Shown: one piece after another, positions 28,318 through 36,789 of the stretch | Layout: every line of letters starts with the position of its first letter | Numbering within the stretch: position 1 is the stretch's first letter | From: Myxococcales bacterium | GTDB lineage: Bacteria > Myxococcota_A > Polyangia > Polyangiales > Polyangiaceae | Direction of reading: 5' to 3' | DNA: 64,000 nucleotides | Assembly: GCA_016720545.1 (NCBI GenBank) | Contig: JADKKK010000035.1 | Coordinates: 1-64,000 of the forward strand | Notes under the pieces: model-generated | Database searches by the model: none | The model's input: only the letters and a program-made list of their open reading frames with translations | Told to the model about the DNA's origin: nothing | Translations under genes and position numbers: made by a program

Positions 28318-28398
28318 GACGTGGATCGCCGCACGCTCTTCATCACGGCGCGCACGGGGCTCTACCAGGTGCGCGTCAACGTGCCCGGGCCTCCGTGA
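28318..28398 (+). pseudogene. 3' remnant of an SMP-30/gluconolactonase gene
   Basis: The last 26 codons before the TGA at 28396-28398 read DRRTLFITARTGLYQVRVNV and end PGPP. This is the conserved C-terminal strand of the SMP-30/gluconolactonase/LRE propeller (DRRTLFITA-SLYR-R-). Sequence upstream in frame does not resemble the family and is the coding region of a gene on the other strand. The fragment therefore lacks all but the end of the propeller and cannot be functional. Confidence 0.6.
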
Positions 28399-28408
28399 GC
28401 GGCGCCCG

Positions 28409-29662
28409 CTACTTCGCGTCGCGGCCGGCATCGCGAGGCGCCCCAGACTTCTTCCACGCGGCCACCGAGACGGCGCAGCGCAGGCCCTGGTGGTTCGTGG
28501 CGGAGTCGGGGCTCGTCTTCATGCGGGCCGACGGTCGGTAGGAGGCGCAGTAGGTGTCGCTGCAGAGGAACGAGCCGCCGCGAATGACGCGCTTCGGCGT
28601 GTGAGGCTCGTCGGGATCCAGGCTGTCGGCGGGGCCCGCGGGGTTGGCGACGACCCCTTTGCGCGCGTCGGTCGCGTAGCTGTCACCTCGGTACCAATCG
28701 GAGCACCACTCCCACACGTTGCCAGCCATGTCGTACAGGCCGAAGCCGTTCGCCGGGAAGCTGCCCACCGGCGCGGTGGTCTCGAAGCCGTCCTCGCGGG
28801 TGTTGTCGTAGGGGAACGCGCCTTGCCAGATGTTCGCCTGCGCGGCCTTCGGCGCGAACGGGGCGCTGCCCCACGTGTACTTCGTGCCCTCGAGCCCGCC
28901 GCGCGCCGCGCGCTCCCACTCGGCTTCGGTGGGGAGCCTGCGCCCCGCCCAGGCGCAGTAAGCGCTCGCGTCGTCCCACGAGACCTGCACCACCGGGAGG
29001 TAGTCGCGCCCCTCGATCGTGTCGGTCGGGCCGGAGGGGTGTCGCCAGTCGGCGCCCTGCACATAGTCCCACCACCGCGACCAGTCGGCGCCCGGGCCGA
29101 GGGGGACGGGCCCCGCGGTCTTCTTGAAGACGAGCGACGACGGGCGCAGCTTCTCCGGGGACGGCGGCGGTGTGCCCGGGGGGAGCTGTCGCATGATGTC
29201 CACGAGCTTCGCGGGCTTCTCGGCGGTGGTCCGGTAGCCGGTCGCGGCGACGAACGCCGCGAACTGCGCGTTCGTGACCTCGACCATGTCAATGTAGAAT
29301 GCATCGAGTCGCACGCGGTGGACGGGGCGCTCCCAGGCGAGCCCGTCGCCGACCACGTCGCCCATCGCCAGCTCGCCCGCGGGGATGGCCACCATGCCGG
29401 GCGGGCCGTCACCCTCGCGCTCGCCGAAGCGCGGCGGGGGCTTGTCGCAGCACGCGCGCGCCCCCCCCTCGCTCGGCGCGGCCGCGGATGAGGAGGCCGC
29501 CGGGGTCGCGTCGACCGTCGACGCTGGGAGCGTGTCGGGGGCGGGCGCCGGACGCGCGCCTCGCCGCAGCCACAGGCCGCCGGCGAGGATCAGCGCGAGC
29601 GCGCCAAGACCGAGCTCCGTGGAGTAGCGGCGGGCCGTCGACGGCAGCTGTTCCTTGGGCAC
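28409..29662 (-). CDS. Formylglycine-generating enzyme-like protein (SUMF1 domain, both cysteines present)
   Basis: The 417-residue product has an N-terminal membrane anchor (about 17-32), a Pro/Ala/Ser linker and an FGE domain from about 88 to 400. Landmarks are MVAIPAGELAMGD, FYIDMVEVTNAQFAAF, RRLPTEAEWERAARGG, MAGNVWEWCSDWY and RGGSFLCSDTYCASYRPSAR. The last contains Cys367 and Cys372 in the C-x4-C spacing of the copper site of true formylglycine-generating enzymes, followed by TSPDSATNHQGLRCA as in SUMF1. It may convert a sulfatase cysteine to formylglycine, but no sulfatase is in the window. GTG start at 29662. Contrast with the cysteine-less homologue at 12540-13532. Confidence 0.88.
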   Translation of the reverse strand: MPKEQLPSTARRYSTELGLGALALILAGGLWLRRGARPAPAPDTLPASTVDATPAASSSAAAPSEGGARACCDKPPPRFGEREGDGPPGMVAIPAGELAMGDVVGDGLAWERPVHRVRLDAFYIDMVEVTNAQFAAFVAATGYRTTAEKPAKLVDIMRQLPPGTPPPSPEKLRPSSLVFKKTAGPVPLGPGADWSRWWDYVQGADWRHPSGPTDTIEGRDYLPVVQVSWDDASAYCAWAGRRLPTEAEWERAARGGLEGTKYTWGSAPFAPKAAQANIWQGAFPYDNTREDGFETTAPVGSFPANGFGLYDMAGNVWEWCSDWYRGDSYATDARKGVVANPAGPADSLDPDEPHTPKRVIRGGSFLCSDTYCASYRPSARMKTSPDSATNHQGLRCAVSVAAWKKSGAPRDAGRDAK

Positions 29663-29749
29663 CCCTCACTCCTACCAGCTCCCGCCCGTGATCGCCTCGG
29701 GTGCTCGATCCCCTTCGACGCGGCGGGCGAGACGACCCGCGGCGGGCGA

Positions 29750-30217
29750 TCAGCGCGCCTTGCAGCGCATGACGCAGGCGAGACGCGCCGCGCACGAGGG
29801 GTCGCCGCCGCAGTCACGCGCCTTCGCGCAGCACGAGCGCGCGAGGCAGCGATCGCGCGCGACCACGCCGTAGCTGATCTTGCCCGGGCCGATCGCGTCG
29901 CAGGCCGCCACGGTGGGATCCTCCATGGGCGGATCGCCGTAGCAGGAGTCCATCATGCAGTCGTCGAGCGCCGTGAAGCGCTCGTCGCTAGTCCCGGTGA
30001 CCGGCGCGCAGGCGACCACGCAGGCCTCTTCCGGCTCGTGGGCGCGCTGGGGCGTCGTGGCCTGCTGCGGCGCGACGAGCTCGCCCGACGAGAGCGAGGG
30101 AGGCGCGTCTTCCTTCTTGCAGCCCGCGGCGAGCGCGAGCGCGAACGCGACGAGGACGAGCCCAAGGGGCCCGAGGTCGGTGGAGCGGCGAGACGTGCGG
30201 GACGTGGAGCTCAGCAT
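29750..30217 (-). CDS. Small Cys-rich lipoprotein
   Basis: The 155-residue protein has a lipoprotein signal (ALALAAGCKKED), a short polar linker and a domain with about a dozen cysteines in pairs (CVVACAPV, CMMDSCYG, ARSCCAKARDC, CAARLACVMRC). The even, paired cysteines suggest a disulfide-locked periplasmic or surface domain. Its ATG lies seven bases after the stop of the NlpC-like lipoprotein gene, so the two are almost certainly one operon. I do not recognise the family. Confidence 0.68.
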   Translation of the reverse strand: MLSSTSRTSRRSTDLGPLGLVLVAFALALAAGCKKEDAPPSLSSGELVAPQQATTPQRAHEPEEACVVACAPVTGTSDERFTALDDCMMDSCYGDPPMEDPTVAACDAIGPGKISYGVVARDRCLARSCCAKARDCGGDPSCAARLACVMRCKAR

Positions 30218-30224
30218 GGCGACC

Positions 30225-31136
30225 TCAGTTGCACGCCGGGACGTTGTTCTGCATTACGGCCGCGCGGCTCGGTCCGGACGAGGCGCACGATTGCCCCGAC
30301 GCGCACTGGTAGCCGAGGGCGATCTGCTGGCCCTTGCACTGGTAGGCGCTGTAGGTGGCGAGCTCGCTGCAGTACCAGCCGTCGGCCCTGCCGGCGCAGC
30401 TGTCCTTCTGCACCACGTCGGGGCGCGCGTCCGCCGCGTCGGCGCGCGCGTCCGCCGCGTCGGGCCGCGCGTCCGCCGCGTCGGCGCCGCCGTCTCTCCT
30501 GGCGCTGCAGCGCGCGCCTCCGGCGTCGGTCCCGCCGTCGCTCCCGGCGTCGGGCGCCGTCGCCGTGACCGGGATGAAGACCGTCGGCGCGCCGCAGTCG
30601 GTGGGGATCTTGCCGCAGAAATCGCTGCAAGCGCGCCCGCCATCGTCGACCACGACCTCGATGTGGCCGTGCTTCGCGCTGTAGCCACACTGCCCGCGCG
30701 CCCACACGATGATGGAGCCCTTGGGCGGCCGCTCGTCCTTGCCGAGGGCCACCTCCTTGAAGCCGAGGGCGGCCAGGTCGTTCGGGTTGTTGCGGGCCCA
30801 GTTGGAGAACTGGTACGCGCTCGCGCCGTAGGTGGTGCTGTAGAGGCTCTGAGGGACCGCGCGCCCGGTCGCGGCGGCGATGTGGTCCTTCACGTACGAG
30901 TAGCAGCGGTGCTGGCTGCTGTGGCCGTCGCGCTTCAGGCCGGCCTTCGCGAGCTTGTCGGCGAAGGTGCTGTCGTAGCCCTCGCACTCGAGCTGCTCGG
31001 CCGTGAGGGCCTCGCTCGCCTCCCCCATCTCGGAGCCAGTGGCCGCGTCGCCCGACTCGGCGAAGCAGCCCATCGCAGCGAGCGCCGTGGGGACCACCAC
31101 CGCGAGCGTCCAGGCGAAGGGGCGACGGAGCGACAT
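30225..31136 (-). CDS. Putative NlpC/P60- or CHAP-like cysteine-peptidase lipoprotein
   Basis: The 303-residue product has a lipoprotein signal (TALAAMGCFAES). A domain (about 55-190) follows in which Cys78 (HRCYSYVKDHI), then KGSIIVWARG, then His158 (KHGHIEVVVDD) lie in the order and spacing of NlpC/P60 and CHAP amidase/peptidase catalytic residues. Such enzymes cut peptidoglycan peptides or related amides. An Asp/Ala/Arg repeat linker (about 217-238) then leads to a small Cys-rich C-terminal module (DSCAGRADGWYCSELATY). Family assignment is by motif only. The ATG at 31136 is preferred to one eight codons upstream because it gives a standard lipoprotein signal. Operon with the Cys-rich lipoprotein downstream. 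Confidence 0.65.
   Translation of the reverse strand: MSLRRPFAWTLAVVVPTALAAMGCFAESGDAATGSEMGEASEALTAEQLECEGYDSTFADKLAKAGLKRDGHSSQHRCYSYVKDHIAAATGRAVPQSLYSTTYGASAYQFSNWARNNPNDLAALGFKEVALGKDERPPKGSIIVWARGQCGYSAKHGHIEVVVDDGGRACSDFCGKIPTDCGAPTVFIPVTATAPDAGSDGGTDAGGARCSARRDGGADAADARPDAADARADAADARPDVVQKDSCAGRADGWYCSELATYSAYQCKGQQIALGYQCASGQSCASSGPSRAAVMQNNVPACN
30424..30486. repeat. Three 21-bp tandem repeats coding a heptad linker
   Basis: Three consecutive 21-base units (30424, 30445, 30466) differ at only one or two positions. On the minus strand they encode DAADARP/A heptads in the linker of the NlpC-like lipoprotein. Copy number is probably variable between strains. Confidence 0.85.
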
Positions 31137-31370
31137 GTCTCTGTCTTGTGCATCCTGCATGCCATGACACGCGGGGCTTCATCGGGTCTTCGCAGCCTGG
31201 AAAAATGCAGCGTCGCGGCCTGTGGTTCGCGCGACCACGGATCCAGCGGTGCCCATGGCGGGTTCGCCGCTGATCCAAGGGGTCAGTGAAGGCGTTCGTA
31301 AGCCACTTACCCACATTTACACACCTGACCCTCTCGCCGTGAGGGGCCGTTGGCGTGCTACAGCTCGCGC

Positions 31371-31769
31371 ATGCTCCCGAGCGCTTCCACTTCGTTTGCG
31401 GCCGGGCTCGCCCTCGCCCTCGCGGCGCGCCTCGCGACGCTGACGGCGTGCGACGGGATCACGACCACGTCGCCCGAGTCGCCCAGCGCCGTGGACTCAG
31501 GCCTCTACGACTGCGCCAAGTTCGCGGGCTACAAGAAGCTCTGCCCCAACGATCCCACGCCCTCGCAGTCGCCGCAGGCCGTGTGCCTCGACCGCACGCG
31601 CCACGCCAAGTGCGGCGAGCTCGGCGCGAAGGTCATGGCGTGCCTCTGGGGCCTTCAGTCGCGGAAGGACCTGTGCGGCGCCGACGGCGTCACGATCGCC
31701 GGGAAGGTCTCGGACGCGTGCGGCGCGGCCGACAACAACGACGCCGACTGCCGCGCGCGGAACCCGTGA
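31371..31769 (+). CDS. Small Cys-containing putative lipoprotein
   Basis: The 132-residue protein has a signal segment ending in LATLTACDG, compatible with lipidation, and a mature domain with eight cysteines (GLYDCAKFAGYKKLCPND, RHAKCGELGAKVMACLWG). I do not recognise the family; the cysteine pattern suggests disulfides outside the cytoplasm. The ATG at 31371 is used rather than one 21 bases upstream because it gives the shorter, regular signal peptide. It is divergent from the NlpC-like gene across 31137-31370. That gap contains an AT-richer stretch (about 31290-31325) likely to include promoters, but no clear operator. Confidence 0.6.
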   Translation: MLPSASTSFAAGLALALAARLATLTACDGITTTSPESPSAVDSGLYDCAKFAGYKKLCPNDPTPSQSPQAVCLDRTRHAKCGELGAKVMACLWGLQSRKDLCGADGVTIAGKVSDACGAADNNDADCRARNP

Positions 31770-31810
31770 GCGAAGCTCGAGGCACGGCGCTCGCTCGCTC
31801 GCTCGGTGAT

Positions 31811-33154
31811 TCAGGGCGGGAGCACGCGCTGTAGGAACGGGCTCTCGAACACGCGGTCCGGATCGAGCTCGGCCCGGAGCGCCTGGAGCTCCGCGAGGCG
31901 CGGGTAGAGCGGCGCGAGCTCCTCCGCGTCGTGGCCGACACGCGCCAGCTCCTTGCCCCAGTGGGGACGCGCCGGCAGCTCGCGCATGACGCGCCAGAAC
32001 GCGGCGAACGTCTCGTCGATGCCGGGGACCCCTCCCGCATATACGCCAACCTGGCACGTGTCGGCGCCGTGGGCGGGGCTGAGCCACGCGTCGTCGGCAG
32101 GCACGAAGCGCAGCTCGACGGGCATGTTCACGTGATGCGCGCGGCCGAGCAGCAGCGGGACGAGGCGCTCGAACGCTTCGCTCGCGCGCGCGAGGGGCAC
32201 GGCGGCCTCGGTCTCGCGGTGCACGAAGGGCATGGGCGTCGAGAGCGCCAGCGCGCTCGGCGCGACGCGCGGGCCGTGCGTGAGCGTGGGCCCCACGAGC
32301 CAGTTCACCGCCGGCACGAGCCGCGGCGCGCGGCCCTCGAGGGCGACGACCGCGGGGAACACGTGGGCGTGGACGAGGTGATCCTCGACCCAGCGGACCC
32401 GCGCCGGCCACGGCGAAGAGGGCAGGCGCGTGCGCTCGTAGCGGTAGACGTACGCGTGGCGGGCGTGGGGGAGCCACCAGACCTTCACGTACTCGGCGCT
32501 GCGCGCGATGGCCTCGAGACCGCGCACGGCGGCCGACACGGGCACGCGCTCGACGGTGCAGAGGAGCTGGAACGCAGGCTCGACGCGCACGGTGAGCTCG
32601 GTGACCACGCCGAGCGCGCCGAGGCTCACGCGAGCGCCCAAGAGGCGCGGATCGGGCTCGGCGAGCGTCGTGAGCTCGCCGCGCCCGTCGACGAGCTTCA
32701 TGGCCCGCACGAGGCTCGCGAGGTTGCCGTGCACGAGGCTCGAGCCGTGTGTGCCCGTGGCGGTCGCGCCCGCGAGCGACTGGGCCGCGATTGAGCCGAC
32801 GATGGGGAGCGCGTAGCCGCGCGCGGCGAGGGCCGCGTTGAGGTCGCGGAGGCGCGTGCCGGCGCGCACGGTGGCGAGCCCACGCTCGGGGTCCAGCGAC
32901 ACGAGGCCCGCGAGGCGATCGAGCGACACGGCCACGTCGTTGGGGGCGGCGACCTCCGACCACGAGTGGCCCGCGCCGACGACGCGGAGCCGCCCTCCCC
33001 GCTCGCGGGCCTCGGCGACGAGCCCCGCGACCTCGTCCTCCGACGTGGGCTCACGCCACGACGAGGGCCTCGTGCTCACCGTGCCGGCCCAGTTCAGGAA
33101 ACGATCGTCGGCGGTGCGCGGCGGGCGCGGGGGGAGGCCAGAGGGGGCGGGCAC
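31811..33154 (-). CDS. D-arabinono-1,4-lactone oxidase-family FAD oxidoreductase
   Basis: The 447-residue flavoprotein belongs to the vanillyl-alcohol-oxidase fold. The FAD domain begins WAGTVSTRPSSWREPTSEDEV. His63 in VVGAGHSWS is at the site of covalent FAD attachment in aldonolactone oxidases. GATATGTHGSSLVHGNLASLV and GALGVVTELTVRVEP are family landmarks. The ALO domain near the C terminus has RPHWGKEL and ends ELDPDRVFESPFLQRVL. Substrate is probably a sugar lactone or alditol; ascorbate-type synthesis is not implied. GTG start at 33154 behind an aagagag ribosome site. Confidence 0.88.
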   Translation of the reverse strand: MPAPSGLPPRPPRTADDRFLNWAGTVSTRPSSWREPTSEDEVAGLVAEARERGGRLRVVGAGHSWSEVAAPNDVAVSLDRLAGLVSLDPERGLATVRAGTRLRDLNAALAARGYALPIVGSIAAQSLAGATATGTHGSSLVHGNLASLVRAMKLVDGRGELTTLAEPDPRLLGARVSLGALGVVTELTVRVEPAFQLLCTVERVPVSAAVRGLEAIARSAEYVKVWWLPHARHAYVYRYERTRLPSSPWPARVRWVEDHLVHAHVFPAVVALEGRAPRLVPAVNWLVGPTLTHGPRVAPSALALSTPMPFVHRETEAAVPLARASEAFERLVPLLLGRAHHVNMPVELRFVPADDAWLSPAHGADTCQVGVYAGGVPGIDETFAAFWRVMRELPARPHWGKELARVGHDAEELAPLYPRLAELQALRAELDPDRVFESPFLQRVLPP

Positions 33155-33250
33155 GGTCTCTCTTGGGTAGACGGGCCCACCTGCCGTGGCAAGCCCGGGC
33201 GTCTCCTCGCCGGCGCGCCCGCGCGCGTCTCCGCTCGAGCCCCCGCGAGA

Positions 33251-34219
33251 TCAGCGCGAGCCGCTCGACCCGAGGTGCACCTCGCCCGACGACACCCTCC
33301 GGAGCACGCCGTCGTCGCCGCGCACGAGGAGCTTGCCCTCGAGGTCGATGCCCTCGCAGGTCCCCTCCCAGGTTGGGCAGGCGCTTGGGTAGGGGTAGGC
33401 GGTTGGGCCTTCGGCGAGGACGCGCTGGCCGCGCAGGGCGTCCGCCGCGGTGAGCCGCGCGTGCACCAGCCCGAGGCCCCGCTCCGCCACGAAGGCGACG
33501 TCGCGGTGGAGCCCCTCGAGCACGTCGACGAGCACGGCGGCGCGCGAGAGCTCCTCGGCCGGCGCGCCGGCGGCGCGAAGGAGCGCGAGGCTCGTGGCCG
33601 TGCTCCCGAGCTCGCCCGGGAAGCTGCGCGTGTGCACGTTGAGGCCCACGCCCACGATGAGCGCGTCGACCTTCGCGCGCGCGCCCGAGCCCGTGATCTG
33701 GGACTCGAGCAACACGCCGGCGAGCTTCCGCCACCGGGGGCGGGCGCCGTCCGTCGCCCCAGCGAGCGCGTCGCCCTCGAGCGCGACCACGTCGTTGGGC
33801 CACTTCACCCGGAGCCGGCCGGCGGCGTCCCCCACGGCCTTGGCGGCCGCGTCGCGGACGGCGAGCCCGACCACCAAGGACAGCTCGGGGAGGCGCGCCA
33901 GAGGCATGGCGCCGCCTGGCCGTAAAAGCACGGAAAACAACAGGTTTTCGCCACGCGGAGAGCTCCACACGCGCCCCTGCCGACCACGCCCGGCCGTCTG
34001 CGACTCGGCGAGCCACACCGAGCCGTGGGGCGCCCCGTCGCGGGCCGCGCTCTTCGCGAGGTCGTTCGTGGAGCCCGCCTCGGCCTCGACGTGCAGGGGG
34101 AGGCCGAGCGACAGGCCGCGCTCCCGCACGAGGGCCTCGACGTCGCGAAGATCGGGGGCGCGCGGCGAAGCGCCAGGGCGCGCGAGCGGCGAGCGCACGA
34201 GGCCGTCGCGCGCGTTCAC
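33251..34219 (-). CDS. birA: Biotin--[acetyl-CoA-carboxylase] ligase
   Basis: The 322-residue enzyme attaches biotin to carboxylase carrier proteins. Motifs are EAGSTNDLAK, QTAGRGRQGRVWSSPRGENLLFS (the biotinyl-adenylate loop), LRVKWPNDVV, KLAGVLLES and VGVGLNVHT, with a C-terminal SH3-like cap. There is no N-terminal helix-turn-helix, so this is a class I ligase that should not repress transcription. The GTG start at 34219 overlaps the nadC stop codon by four bases (GTGA), giving translational coupling. Gene order nadC-birA is common in deltaproteobacteria. Confidence 0.93.
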   Translation of the reverse strand: MNARDGLVRSPLARPGASPRAPDLRDVEALVRERGLSLGLPLHVEAEAGSTNDLAKSAARDGAPHGSVWLAESQTAGRGRQGRVWSSPRGENLLFSVLLRPGGAMPLARLPELSLVVGLAVRDAAAKAVGDAAGRLRVKWPNDVVALEGDALAGATDGARPRWRKLAGVLLESQITGSGARAKVDALIVGVGLNVHTRSFPGELGSTATSLALLRAAGAPAEELSRAAVLVDVLEGLHRDVAFVAERGLGLVHARLTAADALRGQRVLAEGPTAYPYPSACPTWEGTCEGIDLEGKLLVRGDDGVLRRVSSGEVHLGSSGSR

Positions 34220-35073
34220 GACGGCTCGAAGTCGAGGCCCACGTCGGCGGCGGGCGCCGAGTGCGTGAGCGCCCCGACGCTGATCGCGTCGACCCCCAAG
34301 GCCGACAGCGCCGCCACCCGCGAGAGCGTGATGCCGCCCGAGACCTCGACGAGCACGCTCGGGGCGACAGCGCGCACCCGCGCCACCGCCTCCGCGCAGA
34401 GGTCGTTGTTCATGTTGTCGAGGAGCACGATGTCCACGCCCGCCTCGAGGGCCTCCGAGAGCTGCACGAGCCCGTCGACCTCGCACTCGATCTTGCATGT
34501 GTGCGAGGCGTAAGCGCGCGCGCGGGCGATCGCGTTGCCCACGCCGCCCGCGGCGATGACGTGGTTGTCCTTGATGAGGATCGCCGAGCCGAGATCGTCG
34601 CGGTGGTTCTTCCCGCCGCCGGCGCGCACGGCGTGGCGCTCGAGCACGCGGAGCCCGGGCGTCGTCTTGCGCGTGTCGGTGATGCGCGTCCTCGCCCCGG
34701 GGGTGAGGGCCCGCACGTACTGGTGGGTGATCGTGGCGGTGCCGATCATGCGCTGCACGAGGTTCAAGGCCGTGCGCTCGGCCATGAGGATCGAGCGCGC
34801 GGAGCCCCGCACGGTCCACAGCTTCGCCCCCGCGCCGAGCAGCGCGCCGTCGGGCGCGTGGATCGCGAAGTCGAGCGAGTCGTCCACGCGCGAGAACACC
34901 CTCGCGGCGACCTGCGCGCCGCAGGCGATCACCACGCCCCGCGCGACGGCGTGCGCGACGGCGCGCGCACCCGGCTCGATGCAGGCGTCGGTGGTGACGT
35001 CGCCCCCGGAGAGGTCTTCGGCGAGGGCGCGGTCGATGAGCGGATCGACGAGGAGAGCGGGGAAAGAGAGCAT
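34216..35073 (-). CDS. nadC: Nicotinate-nucleotide pyrophosphorylase (carboxylating)
   Basis: The 285-residue enzyme converts quinolinate and PRPP to nicotinate mononucleotide in NAD synthesis. Diagnostic stretches are ALAEDLSGGDVTTDACI, AERTALNLVQRMIGTAT, ITDTRKTTPGLRVLERHAVRAGGGKNHR in part, ILIKDNHV, LLDNMNN and VEVSGGIT. The ATG at 35073 is chosen over a longer Arg-rich start at 35142 because family proteins begin about ten residues before the PLIDRALAEDL segment. It is followed by birA with a 4-base overlap. Confidence 0.95.
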   Translation of the reverse strand: MLSFPALLVDPLIDRALAEDLSGGDVTTDACIEPGARAVAHAVARGVVIACGAQVAARVFSRVDDSLDFAIHAPDGALLGAGAKLWTVRGSARSILMAERTALNLVQRMIGTATITHQYVRALTPGARTRITDTRKTTPGLRVLERHAVRAGGGKNHRDDLGSAILIKDNHVIAAGGVGNAIARARAYASHTCKIECEVDGLVQLSEALEAGVDIVLLDNMNNDLCAEAVARVRAVAPSVLVEVSGGITLSRVAALSALGVDAISVGALTHSAPAADVGLDFEPS

Positions 35074-35193
35074 GCGCACTCCATAGCACCGTCGGCGACC
35101 GCGCTCACCCCGGCGCGGACGCCGCCGCACCCGCGAGGCCATGGGCTCGCGGGCGGCGCGAGACGCGCGAGACGCGGGCTCCGTCCGGCGCGC

Positions 35194-35847
35194 TCACCAC
35201 CGCTCGACGCGCCAGCCGCGGGCGCGGGCGACCCGGCGGAGGCGGAAGTCGGGGTTCACGCACACGGGCTCCGCCACCCGCTCGAGGAGGGGCAGGTCGG
35301 TGTACGAGTCGCTGTAGAACGTGGCCTCCGACAGCGAGAAGCCCTGCGCCTTCGAGAGGCTTCGGATGCGCGTGATTTTGCCCTCGGCGTAGCAGAGGGG
35401 CGGCACGAAGCGACCGGTGAAGCGCCCGTCGCCGTCCACCTCGAGCTCGCTCGTCACGAGGTGGGGGATGCCGAGGGCCCGCGCGACGGGTCGCGTGGCA
35501 TAGAGCGAGGCGCCGGTGACCACGGCGAGCACGTCGCCCTTCGCGCGGTGCAGCTCGACGGCGCGGCGGGCCTCGTCGCAGACGTGCCGCTCGACGTGCG
35601 AGCGGTACCAGTCGTCGCAGCGCGACGCGAGCACGGTCTCCGGGGTGCCGCGGAGCCGCAGCAGGGCGCGCGCGGCGACCTCGGGGGCGTCGATGACCCC
35701 GGCCGTGTACTGGAGCACCCAGTAGAACACCTGGAGGGCGTCCCTCACCGTGGCCTCGCCCAGCTCGCGCTGATACTTGACGTAGAGGCTGGCGGTCTCC
35801 TTGCGCACGAGCGTGCGGTCGAGGTCGAAGAGCGCGGCGCGCGGCAT
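35194..35847 (-). CDS. HAD-IB family hydrolase
   Basis: The 217-residue phosphatase has the HAD nucleophile motif FDLDRTLV near the N terminus, motif II VVTGAS (about 110), and the Lys and acidic pair of motifs III/IV in EGKITRI and YSDSYTDLPLLE. This is the SerB-like subclass IB. The helical cap between residues 15 and 90 is typical. Substrates in this group include phosphoserine and phospholipid-related phosphates; the sequence does not decide. It lies 36 bases downstream of the CPBP protease gene and is probably co-transcribed with it. Confidence 0.88.
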   Translation of the reverse strand: MPRAALFDLDRTLVRKETASLYVKYQRELGEATVRDALQVFYWVLQYTAGVIDAPEVAARALLRLRGTPETVLASRCDDWYRSHVERHVCDEARRAVELHRAKGDVLAVVTGASLYATRPVARALGIPHLVTSELEVDGDGRFTGRFVPPLCYAEGKITRIRSLSKAQGFSLSEATFYSDSYTDLPLLERVAEPVCVNPDFRLRRVARARGWRVERW

Positions 35848-35883
35848 GACGGATCTCTTACCAGAACGCCGCGCCAGGGCCCC

Positions 35884-36789
35884 TCAGTAGAGGCCGTAGC
35901 CCTTCCCGAGCACCTCGGAGAACACGTTGCACATCGCGTGAAACAGGCACGAGGCGCCGACGCCGCGCGTGCGCGCGCGGAGCCACCCGAAGAGGAGCGA
36001 GGGGAAGAACACGGCGAGCCGCGCGGGCGAGTGGACGGTGGCGAGGTGCCCGAGCGCGAAGAGCGCGCTCGTGACGAGCACGCCAGCGCCGACCTCCGCC
36101 CCGAGGATGCGAATACGCGGCCCGAGGGCGCTGTCGAGGCGGGACTGCAAATAGCCACGGTAAAATGCCTCTTCGGGGAGCGCGATGATCACGAGCTGCC
36201 CAAAGGCCTCGTTCGCGAACCCCGCTCGCGAGAAGCCGAACTGGAACGATCCGGTGACCTGGGCGTGCCAGTAGCGCCGCCACCCGAAGTAGAACGGGAC
36301 GAAGACCACCAAGGCCGTGAGCGACGCCCACAGCGCGGCCGAGACGAGGCTCGTCGCGACGCGCCGCGCCGGCAGCGGACCCGGCAGCACCAGGCCGCCG
36401 AGCGAGAGCCCGGAGGCCTCGACGAACGCGTCATCGCGCCGCCACGCGAACAGCCATGTCGCCGCGAGGAAGAGGAAGCCCACCACCGTGGCCACGAAGC
36501 GCTCGGGGACGAAGCGCGCCGCGGCAGTGACCGCGCCGGTCGTCACCGCGGTGACGGCGAGGGCCTCCGCGACGACGCGGAGGCGCGACGGCACCGGCGA
36601 TGGGGGCGACGGGGGCGACGCCGGCGATGGGGACGATGTCAGCGATGGAGGCGACGGCCGCGGGGCCGGCGGAGGCGCGCTCAAGGCCGCCCCGTCGTGA
36701 CCTGGCGAACCTGGCGAACCTGGCGGGCTGGAGAGCGCGGGCGACGGGGGGGGCGCGCGGCCGTCAGGGGCACGAGAGCCGCGCGACAT
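35884..36789 (-). CDS. CPBP-family intramembrane metalloprotease
   Basis: The 301-residue protein has a Ser/Pro-rich cytosolic N-terminal region (1-70) and then about eight membrane helices. The CPBP (CAAX protease/Abi) motifs are present: IIALPEEAFYRGYL with the EExxxR core, FALGHL, and FHAMCNVFSE. The ATG at 36789 lies inside the 3' end of the upstream kinase gene, overlapping it by 26 bases in another frame, so translation is probably coupled. Prokaryotic members process peptides or confer bacteriocin self-immunity; the partner here is unknown. The kinase overlap suggests a link to its signalling. Confidence 0.88.
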   Translation of the reverse strand: MSRGSRAPDGRAPPPSPALSSPPGSPGSPGHDGAALSAPPPAPRPSPPSLTSSPSPASPPSPPSPVPSRLRVVAEALAVTAVTTGAVTAAARFVPERFVATVVGFLFLAATWLFAWRRDDAFVEASGLSLGGLVLPGPLPARRVATSLVSAALWASLTALVVFVPFYFGWRRYWHAQVTGSFQFGFSRAGFANEAFGQLVIIALPEEAFYRGYLQSRLDSALGPRIRILGAEVGAGVLVTSALFALGHLATVHSPARLAVFFPSLLFGWLRARTRGVGASCLFHAMCNVFSEVLGKGYGLY

